64,000 nucleotides of DNA from Palsa-295 sp963781105 (GTDB lineage: Bacteria; Acidobacteriota; Terriglobia; Acidiferrales; UBA7541). Shown piece after piece: positions 33,180 to 42,718 of the stretch. The notes below the pieces were generated by a model. That model was not told the DNA's origin, searched no databases, and worked only from the letters and a program-made list of their open reading frames with translations. Position numbers and translations under genes: made by a program. Position 1 is the stretch's first letter; each line of letters begins with the position of its first letter. The stretch covers positions 62,001 through 126,000 of the forward strand of contig CAWAED010000020.1 in assembly GCA_963781105.1 (NCBI GenBank), written 5' to 3'.

Positions 33180-33803
33180 CTACTTCACAACGCTCAGCGT
33201 CACTTCCACCTTTAACACGTGGCCTGTCACCGGATCAGTAGCGACGGTGGCCTCGGTGGCCTGCCCTTCGCGGACAAACAGTCCAAGCCCTCCGCGATAC
33301 TGGCGGACCATCGGCGGATTGCCCGGAGGCGCGTCCCCGGCGGACCATTCTTTACCGACGATGCTGCCACCCTGTTCGCGCGCGGCGACGTACAGCGAAG
33401 AGCGGTCCACCGTCATATCCAACTGATACCTTCCATCGTCCGCGTGCGCGACTCGCGCGTCGATATTCGTGCCCACATCGATATATTGATATTGCAGCGC
33501 GTTTCCCCCCTTTTTTTCGTCGGCGACCGTCACCGGGACGCGAACTCCAACTCGCAATGAAGCAAACGCCCCGCTCGGCCTATCGCCATTCGCGATGACC
33601 GGAAGGGTGTACGCCAAACTGCTAATCTTCTTTGCGCCGTCGTACTCGGACAGAACAATTTCCAGCTTCACAGGCGTGGGCGCCGCCGCTTCCTTCTGCG
33701 CGCTCTGCGACGCTCCGGCCGCGGCAGTTGATTGCGCGCTAACGGCCGCCGGCGCGCACATCACCAGCAACACGACGCCCATCAGCCATCGCGAATTCTT
33801 CAT
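33180..33803 (-). CDS. Hypothetical secreted protein
   Basis: A signal peptide (RWLMGVVLLVMCAPAAVSAQ) precedes a mature part of about 185 residues that appears to be all beta strand (KLEIVLSEYDGAKKISSLAYTLPV, here in parts: VLSEYDGAKK, SSLAYTLPV; VGVRVPVTV; YQLDMTVDRSSLYV; LKVEVTLSVVK). No cysteines are left in the mature protein and no catalytic motif is visible. I do not recognise the family. It lies 63 bases after the anti-sigma factor gene in transcription order and may belong to the same unit. Confidence 0.7.
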   Translation of the reverse strand: MKNSRWLMGVVLLVMCAPAAVSAQSTAAAGASQSAQKEAAAPTPVKLEIVLSEYDGAKKISSLAYTLPVIANGDRPSGAFASLRVGVRVPVTVADEKKGGNALQYQYIDVGTNIDARVAHADDGRYQLDMTVDRSSLYVAAREQGGSIVGKEWSAGDAPPGNPPMVRQYRGGLGLFVREGQATEATVATDPVTGHVLKVEVTLSVVK

Positions 33804-33866
33804 GAAAGGCCTCCGATGTTTCCGTAGTTGCTACTGAAGGCAAGACGCCAGCCGGTCTGGTTTGGT

Positions 33867-34580
33867 TCAAAATTGCAGGGGAGCCACAGGCGTTTCCGGC
33901 TCTCCATCGGACGGCGCGGTTTCCAGCGGAGCGATCTCGATCGGCTTCACATCCAAAGGTTGGCGATAGTCCCTCTGGACCGCCAGTAGTTGTGTTCCGT
34001 CCACACGCCCCGATTTGATCGCTTCGCTCAATCGCGCTGCGGCAGCGAGCTGGCCCTTTGGTACGATGATTATCGGGGTCCGTGCGCTCGTGCCCCGCGC
34101 ATGTACTGCTCGCTCCGTAGATCGCGCAGTGCCAGTCGCTCGCGCACCCCGTACGTTCGCGGCAGATTCAACCGGCGCAGTGGACGACGCCACAGTCGGC
34201 ACAGTCGTGCTCACGCTGGAAGCGACACCCGCGCTCCCGTCGCGGCGATGCGCAACTCGCGCGGTGATGAAAATCAAAAACACGGCGACCGTCAAGGCCC
34301 CCGCGGCAAGCGGAGCCCACGCCTTCCCATCCCATTCAACCGGGCACGCTTCCCGCGCGATGCGCCGTCGCAACCGCATCTCGAACCCCGGCGAAGGCTC
34401 GCCCGCCACCACCGATTCCACGCCGCGGTCCACGAACTCGCGCACTTTCCTCGCGTGACCGAGCGCTTCCCGGCAGGCCTCGCACTCCATCACGTGCGCC
34501 AGCAATTCGGGTTCACGCCCGGCAGCGAGCTCGCCGAGCGCCGCGTCCGTCAACCAGCCGGAATATTTTCCACAAGACAT
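33867..34580 (-). CDS. Transmembrane anti-sigma factor with ZAS-type zinc motif
   Basis: This protein of 237 residues has an N-terminal anti-sigma domain with the HVMECEACREAL motif (HxxxCxxC, about residues 29-36) and one membrane helix (LAAGALTVAVFLIFITARV, about 92-110). A long Thr/Ser/Ala-rich periplasmic part follows. It would hold the ECF sigma factor encoded just upstream at the membrane until an envelope signal triggers proteolysis. The two genes overlap by 31 bases, so they are translated together. An M50 protease gene at 1551 is in the window but not linked. Confidence 0.85.
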   Translation of the reverse strand: MSCGKYSGWLTDAALGELAAGREPELLAHVMECEACREALGHARKVREFVDRGVESVVAGEPSPGFEMRLRRRIAREACPVEWDGKAWAPLAAGALTVAVFLIFITARVAHRRDGSAGVASSVSTTVPTVASSTAPVESAANVRGARATGTARSTERAVHARGTSARTPIIIVPKGQLAAAARLSEAIKSGRVDGTQLLAVQRDYRQPLDVKPIEIAPLETAPSDGEPETPVAPLQF

Positions 34581-35113
34581 CGCAAACTCTCCGCCAACCT
34601 TTTCCGCGCCAGAAATAATCTCGACTTTACCGTCCCTTCGGGCAAGCCGGCCAGTTTGGCGACCTCGCGCGTGTTGTAGCCCTCGATAGCCGCCAGCACC
34701 ATCACGATCCGCAGTTTCTCCGGCAATTCATCAAGCGCCCGCGCTACCTGGCGTTGGAACTCGCGCGACGACGCCAGATTCTCGACGCTCGCTTCGCTTC
34801 GCAATTCCATCGCGGCCCGCTCGTGGCGTTCGCGCCGGACCTTCGAGCGAATGCGATCGAGCGCCAGCCGGAACGACATGCGCACCAGCCACGCGCGAAA
34901 CCGGTCGCGTTCGCGCAGCCGATGAAAATTCCGATAGGCGCGCAGCATGGCCTCTTGCGCGACGTCCTCGGCTTCGGCGGTATTGTGCAGCACGCCCAGC
35001 GCAACGCGATAAGCCAGCCTGGGACAATCTGCCAGCCGCAGCTCGAACTCCCGCTCGAGCGATTCGTCATGGCTCACCACACTTCCCGCAAGACTCGCCG
35101 CCAACGCATCCAT
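34550..35113 (-). CDS. ECF-type RNA polymerase sigma factor
   Basis: The sigma-E-like protein has region 2 at about residues 25-95 (VLHNTAEAEDVAQEAMLRAYRNF, here in parts VLHNTAEAEDVAQEAM, FRAWLVRMSFRLALDRIR) and region 4 at about 125-180 with a helix-turn-helix (NTREVAKLAGLPEGTVKSRLFLARKRL). ATG 35113, with GAGG five bases upstream, gives 187 residues; GTG 35158 is an alternative that adds 15. The target regulon is unknown. It overlaps the cognate anti-sigma gene. Confidence 0.9.
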   Translation of the reverse strand: MDALAASLAGSVVSHDESLEREFELRLADCPRLAYRVALGVLHNTAEAEDVAQEAMLRAYRNFHRLRERDRFRAWLVRMSFRLALDRIRSKVRRERHERAAMELRSEASVENLASSREFQRQVARALDELPEKLRIVMVLAAIEGYNTREVAKLAGLPEGTVKSRLFLARKRLAESLRCLVENIPAG

Positions 35114-35188
35114 CACTGCCTCATTTAGCCAGACGCCGGTCGCGGGTCTTCGGTTCACTGGTTTTCCAGGGGGCCTTCGTATGCGGAA

Positions 35189-35554
35189 TTACAAATCCAG
35201 GCGATCGATCAGCGCTTGTATATTCGAGTCGTCCACCGTCAACTCCGGTCGAGACGTCGCAAAGTCCGCTACATCATCCAGCGCTTGGAACAAGCGCATT
35301 TTCGCGATGGCGTACTCCTCAGTTCCGGTCAACGTGCGGCCCGTTTGCTTCGTCCACTTCTCCAGCGCTTCCTGCATCACGAAAATGCGGATCGGAAACA
35401 TCGTCTTGCGGTCCGCCGAGACGTAGTAGACGAACTCGTTTCCGTGTACCGCGTCGCGCTGCGCCGGGTGCGCATCCTGAAACTGATATTGATAGACGTA
35501 GCCGCTCGCTGCCGAATAACTCTTGATTCGCCGCACGGTCTCGGGTTTTGCCAT
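35189..35554 (-). CDS. Conserved hypothetical protein
   Basis: I do not recognise a family. From ATG 35554 the protein has about 121 residues, beginning AKPETVRRIKSYSAASGYVYQYQ, here in parts. It is mixed alpha/beta, with aromatic-rich N-terminal strands (GYVYQYQF, NEFVYYVSADRK) and C-terminal helices (EEYAIAKMRLFQALDDVADF). There is no signal peptide or membrane segment. The open frame runs upstream to 35761, but that part is low in coding character. No Shine-Dalgarno is evident at the ATG, so the start is uncertain. It is a neighbour of the ECF sigma gene on the same strand. Confidence 0.6.
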   Translation of the reverse strand: MAKPETVRRIKSYSAASGYVYQYQFQDAHPAQRDAVHGNEFVYYVSADRKTMFPIRIFVMQEALEKWTKQTGRTLTGTEEYAIAKMRLFQALDDVADFATSRPELTVDDSNIQALIDRLDL

Positions 35555-35987
35555 GGCGGCATTATTCGGCTGCTCCGTGCCGCTGTCAATCTCGGCGTTC
35601 CGCTCCGCAGAATTGCCGACCAAAACCGAACTCCGCGCGCAAGGTATCTCCCGATTTGGATTCGGCGACCGCACCCGTGTGCCATTGCGGGACTCCCCAG
35701 CATTCAGCTTTTCCAACGCCGCGCGGCCTTTCTGCGTCGCGGCCGCCGCAACAAATCTCACATCACTCGTAACCGCTTGCTCTCACTGGCATTGCTGAAA
35801 TATTTCGCGCAACTACTCGCACGTAGCGCGGCTGCAGCTCCCCGCAGAATCCTGCTCCGCTATGGCACAGCGCGTGCCCTTATCAGCAGCGGCCATGAAA
35901 AGCACGAACGCGATCGCCAATGCCGACATCACATTTTCGTCTACCACGCGCAGCAGTCCCGCGCAGCGCTCCATTCGGCGTCGCAAT
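35555..35987. other. Stretch without a supported gene
   Basis: Between the hypothetical gene and the Ig-like lipoprotein I see no convincing coding sequence, tRNA or repeat. The plus-strand frame of the lipoprotein gene is open from 35862, and upstream starts at 35862 or 35895 cannot be excluded. Confidence 0.4.
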
Positions 35988-37967
35988 GTGCTTCCGAGCG
36001 CGAGGACGTATCTTTTCTTGGCATTCCTGCTGGGTGGTTGCGGTTACGCTGGCAGTCCGCCGAATCACAACATAACCGTAACGGTTCAACCGACCGCCGC
36101 GAATGTAGCGTTAGGCCAATCGCAGCAATTTCAAGCGAGCGTAATTGGCGCCTCGAACGGCGCAGTCTCCTGGAGCGTAAACGGCTTCGCTGGGGGCAAT
36201 TCAACCTCGGGCACCGTGTCGTCCTCAGGCGTTTACACCGCGCCAGCAACGTTGCCCAGCCCCGCGACCGTCACCGTCACCGCCGTCAGCCAGGCTGATC
36301 CGCAAGCAAGCGGATCCTCAGCAGTAACGCTGTTGCAAACCAGCATCGCAGTGTCCGTTGCGCCGCAGACCGCGAGCGTGCCCACAGGCGGCGCGCAAGT
36401 CTTCACCGCGACGGTCTCAGGCACTTCCTCATCCGGCGTCACGTGGAGCGTCAACGGCATCACCGGCGGCAACTCTGCAAACGGCACGGTCACCGTCACC
36501 AGCGCAACAACCGCAACCTACACAGCCCCCGCCGACCTTCCAACGACGAACCCGGCGAGCATTCACGCCACCGCCGGCGCGCTCGTCGCATCTGCCTCCG
36601 CCACAATCGTAAGCAGCGTCACGGTCAGCGTTTCTCCGTCATCCGCATCCGTCCTTACGGGCCAGCGCGTCACCCTCGTGCCCACAGTAGCCAACACATC
36701 GGACGCCACAGTCATATGGACCGTAAACGGCATCTCCAACGGAAACGCGTCCGCTGGCCAAATCTGCCAGCATGCTTCAAACCCGTGCCAGCCGCCGGCA
36801 GCACCCAGCTCCGCCGGCATTGATTACCTCGCGCCGGCTACGGTGCCCGCGCCGAACCCCGTCACCGTGACAGCGATCAGCAACGCCGATCCGTCGAAAA
36901 GCGCCTCCGCCGCAATCTCTGTCACCAGCACAACCGGCACAGTCGCGGTCACGATCTCGCCGCTTTACGCGTTCGTAGCTCCATCGAACGGCGGCCCTTC
37001 GACGCGGCAATTTTTCGCGTCAGTCACAGGCTCAACCAATAGCAATATCAACTGGACGGTACAAAGTGGCGTTACAGGCCAAGGCTGCTCCGGCGCGGCG
37101 TGCGGTTCCATCAACTCCACAGGCCTCTACACTGCGCCCACAACTGCGCCGTCGCCGAACAGCGTCTCGATGATCGCTACCAGCCAGGCCGACCCCACTA
37201 AATCCGCCACGGCCGCCATCGCCATCGCCAGCGGCGCGCTAATCAATCAAATCCTGCCGTCCAGCGTCTTCTCTGGAGCCGTCGAAAGTTTTCCACTCGC
37301 CGTGCACGGCGTAAATTTCGTCGCCGGCAGCGGCAGCGCCGCTTCCACCATCCTCATCAACGGCACACCGCGCGGCACCACCTGCCCCACCGCCTCCACG
37401 TGCGCCACAGCCCTGAATCCAGCGGACGTGCAATCTGGCGCAACTCTAACCGTGCAAATTCAGAATCCCGGACCGAACGGCGCGCTCTCGAACCTGGTTC
37501 CTTTCGTCATCATTCCGTTCGACTCCTCAGTCGCTGCGCTCGCGCTCTCCAGCACGCAGCCATCGGTCACATCCATAGTCGTCACGGTCCCCGAGCCAAC
37601 CACCGCAGCCGCATCTGCACCCATCGACGTGGACACCATCGGCCTCTTAACCGGCGGCAATAATTGCGGCATTCAAGGCTCGCCGCTCACCGTCACCCGG
37701 CCCGCTTCCGGCATGACCACCGTCAGCCTCTGCATCCACGGCGACGGTCTTGACCCCACATTCAGTTATTCATTCAGCGGCGCAGGTGGCGCCCCCGCAG
37801 GCAGCGATCTGCCCGTGACAGCCTCAGCCATCAATGGACTATTTCCCAATACGATCGAGCTCGACTTGCAACTCAGCAGCACAACTCTTCCCGGTGTGCG
37901 CACGCTCTTCATCACCACATTGAACAACGATCGCGGGACGGCCACCGGAATGCTCGAGGTGAAATGA
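35988..37967 (+). CDS. Surface lipoprotein with repeated Ig-like domains and an IPT/TIG-like domain
   Basis: From GTG 35988 the protein has about 659 residues. A lipoprotein signal ends in FLAFLLGGC (lipobox LGGC). Four or five Ig-like units of about 90-100 residues follow, each with the pattern VSVxPxxASVxTGxxQxFxATV and WSVNGIxGGNxxxGTV (here VAPQTASVPTGGAQVF and WSVNGITGGNSANGTV). After residue 450 comes an IPT/TIG-like region (PSSVFSGAVESFPLAVHG). No enzyme motif is visible; adhesion or cell-wall spacing is the natural guess. GTG is preferred because the signal then starts normally. It is coupled to the next gene by one base. Confidence 0.78.
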   Translation: MLPSARTYLFLAFLLGGCGYAGSPPNHNITVTVQPTAANVALGQSQQFQASVIGASNGAVSWSVNGFAGGNSTSGTVSSSGVYTAPATLPSPATVTVTAVSQADPQASGSSAVTLLQTSIAVSVAPQTASVPTGGAQVFTATVSGTSSSGVTWSVNGITGGNSANGTVTVTSATTATYTAPADLPTTNPASIHATAGALVASASATIVSSVTVSVSPSSASVLTGQRVTLVPTVANTSDATVIWTVNGISNGNASAGQICQHASNPCQPPAAPSSAGIDYLAPATVPAPNPVTVTAISNADPSKSASAAISVTSTTGTVAVTISPLYAFVAPSNGGPSTRQFFASVTGSTNSNINWTVQSGVTGQGCSGAACGSINSTGLYTAPTTAPSPNSVSMIATSQADPTKSATAAIAIASGALINQILPSSVFSGAVESFPLAVHGVNFVAGSGSAASTILINGTPRGTTCPTASTCATALNPADVQSGATLTVQIQNPGPNGALSNLVPFVIIPFDSSVAALALSSTQPSVTSIVVTVPEPTTAAASAPIDVDTIGLLTGGNNCGIQGSPLTVTRPASGMTTVSLCIHGDGLDPTFSYSFSGAGGAPAGSDLPVTASAINGLFPNTIELDLQLSSTTLPGVRTLFITTLNNDRGTATGMLEVK

Positions 37968-37968
37968 A

Positions 37969-38490
37969 ATGCGAACGCACAAACGAACGCGAGTAACCGC
38001 AGCAGCCGTAGCTGTCGCAGTGCTGTTTGCCGCCACGCTCTGCCAAGCCACCACGCTCGAGCGCATGTCGCTCGCAAAAATGGCGCAAACCGCGCCACTG
38101 ATAATCCGCGCCCGCTGCCTCGCAAACTCCACCGCCTGGGACGCCGGCGAAATCTGGACCTTCACGAATTTCGCCATCGAAGAAACGTGGAAAGGCGCGC
38201 ACGTCGTCGCCGTGGACGCGGACACCGGAAGCGTGATCGCCGGGACGCTCGCCGGCTGGACCTGCAATCCGGCCAATCCGCCCACGCATTTCGACGGCTC
38301 GTTCGACATCGAGCGCCTACCCGTAGGCCACAACTACAATCTCTACGCCGAACCGCTGGTAGGCCTAGCGCTCCCCAGCGATTTCAGCGAAGCGCTAGCT
38401 GACCTGTGCCCCGCTTCCTCGACACCCACTTGCCAAACGCCCGCAGCAAACACAAATTTCAACGTCCGCATCCTCCCCGCGACGCAATGA
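37969..38490 (+). CDS. Secreted protein, possibly a fusion of two families
   Basis: A signal peptide (VTAAAVAVAVLFAATLCQA) is followed by LERMSLAKMAQTAPLIIRARC and WDAGEIWTFTNFAIEETWKGA, which resemble the start of one exported protein type of Acidobacteria. After that point the text changes (HVVAVDADTGSVIAGTLAGW, FDGSFDIERLPVGHNYNLYAEPL) to a carboxypeptidase-regulatory-like repeat of the sort found in matrixin-type secreted proteins. This could be a true short protein or the product of a deletion that joined two neighbouring genes. The ATG follows the upstream stop by one base, with GAGG before it. Function is unknown. Confidence 0.6.
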   Translation: MRTHKRTRVTAAAVAVAVLFAATLCQATTLERMSLAKMAQTAPLIIRARCLANSTAWDAGEIWTFTNFAIEETWKGAHVVAVDADTGSVIAGTLAGWTCNPANPPTHFDGSFDIERLPVGHNYNLYAEPLVGLALPSDFSEALADLCPASSTPTCQTPAANTNFNVRILPATQ

Positions 38491-38540
38491 TCCAAGTCAC
38501 AACAATCGGATCACGGCGATTCACCAAAAAAATGCCAGCC

Positions 38541-38575
38541 AAAAAGAAAAGCGGCTCTCAAACCTCGGGAGCCGC
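38541..38575 (-). terminator. Intrinsic terminator of the minor-pilin operon
   Basis: On the minus strand a GCGGCTC/GAGCCGC stem with an 11-base loop (38551-38575) is followed immediately by TTTTCTTTTT (38541-38550). It lies between converging genes, 29 bases after the pilX-like stop. Confidence 0.8.
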
Positions 38576-38603
38576 CTAGCCGCTTGCGGGGGTAGTGAAA
38601 TTT

Positions 38604-41483
38604 CTACTGCGTCGGCAGAATCTCCTGCGAGAACCCGATCGTATTCACCGACCGCAACGATGGAGTTCGCGGCGGCAGACAAGCCGGCGCGAGTGAGAAG
38701 TTGGTGTCAAACGAGTAGTCGCGTGGGCTCGGCGGATTGTAGACACCGGTTCCCTTGTATGTCCCAATTCCCTGCCGGTTGTAATAGAAGCTCACCATCG
38801 AGCCTCGGTAGTGGCAAACCACTCCCCAGTTTTCCAGGAAGCGAAGGAAGTTGTGCACGCCGCCGTCCGTGCCGAAGTCCTGCGCCTGACCGGCAACAGA
38901 CGGGAACGGTATGCCCTTGCCGGAGATGATTGCGGCCCGGTACGCCGTCGGCTTCGCCGCCCGGTTGTTTACGTTGTATGGAAACGCGAACGAGTTCACG
39001 TCGTTCCAGTTGTTGGATAAGAACGTCACGGCGTCGCCTTCGATTGCCGCCGCCACGCTCACGCCGCCCCACGATCCATCGTCCACCGGCGCGTTGTAAT
39101 CCCCTTGGATATATACCGGGTTTTCCGCAACGATCGTCAGTCCATCCGTTCCGCTGCACGACGTCCCGATCGTCAACGAAGCGCCGTCCACGATTTTCAG
39201 CGCGCGGCGGAAAAACACGGGAGGATTTTCCCGCGCTTCCTGCGCGTTGCCGTAAGTAACGTCCGGACGGTTGGCATTGCCCACGGCGCAGTTGGCATTG
39301 GCGAAGAGTCCGCCGGAGTAGGTCACCGCTCCGACATTGTACGTCACCCCTACCAGGTTTCCGGTCGTGGAGGTCCCGCCGGTCCACATTGCGGCGCCCT
39401 TGGGCACCATGTTGGCAATGTTCGCGGTTGAAAGTACGAAGTTAGTGGGAGTGATCATGGCGGGAGCTACTTCGGTTCCACCATAGGTACGAAACACTCC
39501 GTCTCCTTCCAGGTCTTCTCCGGAGTCCAGCACGCCGTTGGGACACCCGTTATTCGGATCGCTTGGGTTTACGAAGTCATTGAACCCGTAGGAACCGGTT
39601 TTCACGTTAGGGGCGGAGGTCGTATCCACATGCTCTCCGCGGCGGTCTGAGAAATAAATCGTATATCCGGTATTGTTATCGAGCCCCAGCCCACCCTGGT
39701 TTGCGGTGAACCAGTTCACCAGGTTTTTTGCGTCCAGCTCCACATAATTCATCACGCCCTGCGCCGTGATCGGCGCGGCGTTGCTGTTGGCTCGATTGAT
39801 TCCTTCGCGAGTGTCGTACAGCACATTCGGCCAGTAATCGGTTGCTGGGCTTCCGGCGACTGGATTCCCGCAGGGACTTCCGGCAGTCCCGGTGGATGGG
39901 TTATCTCGCACGCGAGCGAAGCGGATGATCGCCAACCCGCTCGGATCTCCGCAAGCGACCGTACCCACTCCGCCGCCGCTCGGACCTTGCGCCGCAACTT
40001 CCGCCGCTGGCAGAGCCGGTAGATTCGGGGACGGAACAGCCGCGCTGAAGGTCGGATTGATGTTCCGGCCAATAAGACCCTTGTTCAGAATCGCATGCGT
40101 GATATCAACCCACGCGCCACCCGGCAACGTTTGGTATTCGATCTTGATGCACCCGGTAACAATCGGATATCCGGTCTTCAGCCAGTATCCCGGTTGGCTG
40201 ACCGAATTGACGGGAGTGTAGGTCGCCAGAGCTCCTGATACCGGGAGCGGGAACGTGCCGGTGTACCACGCAGGCAGCGCAGTCAGACCGAGAGGCGAAG
40301 TTGGACTCACCCCGAGCGTAGCCAGATCTGTGGGATCGGTTCCGTTCGTGACGGTGTCGAGGGCCATCATGTCGGCAGCGTGGCAAGCACCCGCCGAACC
40401 CGGCACAGTCGTCGGGGTTGGATAGTCGTCAATCAGGATGCGCAATGTCGCCTGAGAAAAAAGAATCTGGCTGAATGTGGCCGGTGCCGACAACAGTTCG
40501 CCAGGAACCGGGCGGCGGACCAGTGAAATCGGCGTGGTAATTCCACCCAAGGCGGTCGAAGTAAGACTCAGAACCGGCACGCCGTTCTGCAGTTGGCCTT
40601 TGTAAGCCGGCACAACCGTTCCAGTCCAAGTGGGGTTGTTCAAAGTCGTGCTGATGTTTCCGTAGACGCTGGTACCCGTCACGCTGCCTTCGGTGAACGC
40701 CAGCTCGCGCCACGAAGAGTTCGTATACGGCGCAGCTCCAGGCTCATTGGCCATCGTGGGATCGGGCGAGAGCGCGATGGAAACGTTTCCGCCATACGTG
40801 CCTCCGGAGGTTCCCGCGAAGCCGTTTTCCAGATTGGTACGGATTACCTCTCCCACGACGGTAACCTTATCGCCCATGAAAAGTGGGCCGTCATTCGGAG
40901 CGAGCCACAGATTCCCGTTCGTATGCGTACGTCCGCCAAAACCAAACGAAGGGCCGTTGAAGAACGACAAATCCGAGTCCGAATAGATGCCGAACTGAAA
41001 TACGGGAATAGATACAGCCTGCACTTGCCGAGTCAACTTCACTTCCGCGCCCGTCACCGCATTCTGCGCGGCCACCGTCAGTGTAAAAGGCGTGATCAAA
41101 CCCTGCATGCCTGCGTACGGGCTGGGCGGCAGAATCGTGGCGTTGTTGGACACCGGAACAGCCGGGGTAATCTGATAGGTCGAAAGACCCGCCGGATCTA
41201 CATACGTTATGCCGGCGAGCCCCGTCGGAGGAGCGCTCGTGATGGTCGTGATGTTAGCGGCGGTGAGCGCACCGGCGGTGGCATAAGTGTTGGCCACGTC
41301 GGTCGTCATTTTTTCCATGCCCGCTTCTGCGCCGTAAAACGCGACCTCGCGGCTCTGGTTATTTCCACCCAGCCGCTGATCCGTCATCACCATCCAGCTC
41401 ATGCCGACGATGATCGCGGATATCAGAATCAATACTAGCAGAGAGGTTATCAGAGCGACACCTTTTTCTCTTTGCGTACTCAC
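38604..41483 (-). CDS. Very large PilX-like minor pilin/pilus-assembly protein
   Basis: The protein has about 959 residues; usual PilX proteins have 150-200. The N-terminus is PilX-like (VSTQREKGVALITSLLVLILISAIIVGMSWMVMTD, here as EKGVALITSLLVLILIS), one helix followed by NQSREVAFYGAEAGME, which fits a class of minor pilins without a strict prepilin start. The rest is beta-rich, with phrases such as FQFGIYSDSDLSFFNG and GGRTHTNGNLW, and many cysteines in the last third. GTG 41483 has AAGGAG seven bases upstream. It is last in an operon with three prepilin genes. No pilY1 gene is next to it, so it may take over tip function; this is an inference. Confidence 0.72.
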   Translation of the reverse strand: MSTQREKGVALITSLLVLILISAIIVGMSWMVMTDQRLGGNNQSREVAFYGAEAGMEKMTTDVANTYATAGALTAANITTITSAPPTGLAGITYVDPAGLSTYQITPAVPVSNNATILPPSPYAGMQGLITPFTLTVAAQNAVTGAEVKLTRQVQAVSIPVFQFGIYSDSDLSFFNGPSFGFGGRTHTNGNLWLAPNDGPLFMGDKVTVVGEVIRTNLENGFAGTSGGTYGGNVSIALSPDPTMANEPGAAPYTNSSWRELAFTEGSVTGTSVYGNISTTLNNPTWTGTVVPAYKGQLQNGVPVLSLTSTALGGITTPISLVRRPVPGELLSAPATFSQILFSQATLRILIDDYPTPTTVPGSAGACHAADMMALDTVTNGTDPTDLATLGVSPTSPLGLTALPAWYTGTFPLPVSGALATYTPVNSVSQPGYWLKTGYPIVTGCIKIEYQTLPGGAWVDITHAILNKGLIGRNINPTFSAAVPSPNLPALPAAEVAAQGPSGGGVGTVACGDPSGLAIIRFARVRDNPSTGTAGSPCGNPVAGSPATDYWPNVLYDTREGINRANSNAAPITAQGVMNYVELDAKNLVNWFTANQGGLGLDNNTGYTIYFSDRRGEHVDTTSAPNVKTGSYGFNDFVNPSDPNNGCPNGVLDSGEDLEGDGVFRTYGGTEVAPAMITPTNFVLSTANIANMVPKGAAMWTGGTSTTGNLVGVTYNVGAVTYSGGLFANANCAVGNANRPDVTYGNAQEARENPPVFFRRALKIVDGASLTIGTSCSGTDGLTIVAENPVYIQGDYNAPVDDGSWGGVSVAAAIEGDAVTFLSNNWNDVNSFAFPYNVNNRAAKPTAYRAAIISGKGIPFPSVAGQAQDFGTDGGVHNFLRFLENWGVVCHYRGSMVSFYYNRQGIGTYKGTGVYNPPSPRDYSFDTNFSLAPACLPPRTPSLRSVNTIGFSQEILPTQ

Positions 41484-41536
41484 GGCGCATCTCCTTGAAA
41501 ATCTCATATGCAAATCCTTCTGTGATTCCTTACCGT

Positions 41537-42700
41537 CTATGGAGCCGTTGACGTGGAAGACGTATTGAACTGGTTCGTGAACGAGAGGCTGCGAATGCTC
41601 ACCTGTGTGCTCAAGTTATTGCGCAAGAATGTCGGTGTATTCGTCGCCCTATATATCTGCTCGGACCGGCCCGCCAAAAACACGTTCACCGCGCGGATCT
41701 GATCGGGCGTATCCGGCAGAATCGGCTGTTGAGCGTTCCCCGGACCGTTGGTATAGGTGCCCGCCGGATCGGTCGAGCTGGTGATGTCGTAGCTGAATCC
41801 CAGATTTTCGATATCATCCGCGATGGTTTGCGGCGGATTCACCGGCGCGGCTGCCGGATAGCCCGGATAGTTCACCTGCCTTATCAGTTGTGGATCCTGG
41901 GGATTCACGACGTTAACGTAGTAGGTAACCAGCCACACCCGCGTGACCGTCGTGGGCGGAAAATTTCCCGGTGTCGTGGCCAGCGCCGCTACCGTTCCAA
42001 ACGCATCGCCGGTTTGGTTCAGACCCGCGGGATCGCCCGCCGCAAAATTGATGGTCTGTCCGGCCACGCTCGTCACGTATTCAAGCGCCGTGCCGTTCTG
42101 GTTGTGGAACATAATCAGGTTGCCGGTGGTAATCGGATTCGCCACGCCCGGCATCGTGAAACAGCCGGGGGCCAGGGTGACGGACGCGCCGGTGGGACTG
42201 ATGGTGCCGGCACAGACGGGGGCTGATGGCGCAGCCTGGATGATCGGATAGCTGTAGAGATAATTACCGGCTCCGTCCTGCAGAATATTGTCGGCGTACA
42301 GAATGTTAATGAGGTCAGTCTGCACTCCCGTCAGCACCGCGTTGTTCGTCGGATTGATCGATGTCGCGAACTGTCCCTGTTGATAGCCTGGGGTGATAGC
42401 CGGCATCTTGATGTAAGCAGTGGGAAAAGTCGTCGCGGTGCCTGGCCGGTTGATAGCCGACGCCACGCTGTACGGCAGCTCGATCCCGCCCTGCGGAATT
42501 CCTTCGCCCGCTTGCGTCAGGTCGCGCACCAGGAAATGCATGCCCGCGCGCAGTCCCTCTTGCATGTTGGCTTCGTAACCCACCAGCTGCGTCGCGTGTT
42601 CTGCTTGCATCAGCGCGCCGATGGCGGTGGATACCACACCGACAACGATCGCCATCGAAACCAACAACTCAATCAGTGAAAATCCTTTTTGCCGATTCAT
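41537..42700 (-). CDS. pilW: Type IV pilus minor pilin PilW-like
   Basis: A 387-residue prepilin with the class III signal MNRQKGFSLIELLVSMAIVVG, in which cleavage occurs after the glycine and the new N-terminus FSLIEL is methylated. The rest is beta-rich with Asn/Pro-rich loops. PilW-type minor pilins help prime pilus assembly and its tip complex. It is 18 bases after pilV and precedes the pilX-like gene. The PilW assignment rests on length and position; sequence identity to the family is only suggestive. Confidence 0.78.
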   Translation of the reverse strand: MNRQKGFSLIELLVSMAIVVGVVSTAIGALMQAEHATQLVGYEANMQEGLRAGMHFLVRDLTQAGEGIPQGGIELPYSVASAINRPGTATTFPTAYIKMPAITPGYQQGQFATSINPTNNAVLTGVQTDLINILYADNILQDGAGNYLYSYPIIQAAPSAPVCAGTISPTGASVTLAPGCFTMPGVANPITTGNLIMFHNQNGTALEYVTSVAGQTINFAAGDPAGLNQTGDAFGTVAALATTPGNFPPTTVTRVWLVTYYVNVVNPQDPQLIRQVNYPGYPAAAPVNPPQTIADDIENLGFSYDITSSTDPAGTYTNGPGNAQQPILPDTPDQIRAVNVFLAGRSEQIYRATNTPTFLRNNLSTQVSIRSLSFTNQFNTSSTSTAP

Positions 42701-42718
42701 TCCTGGCTCCTCGCAGCT

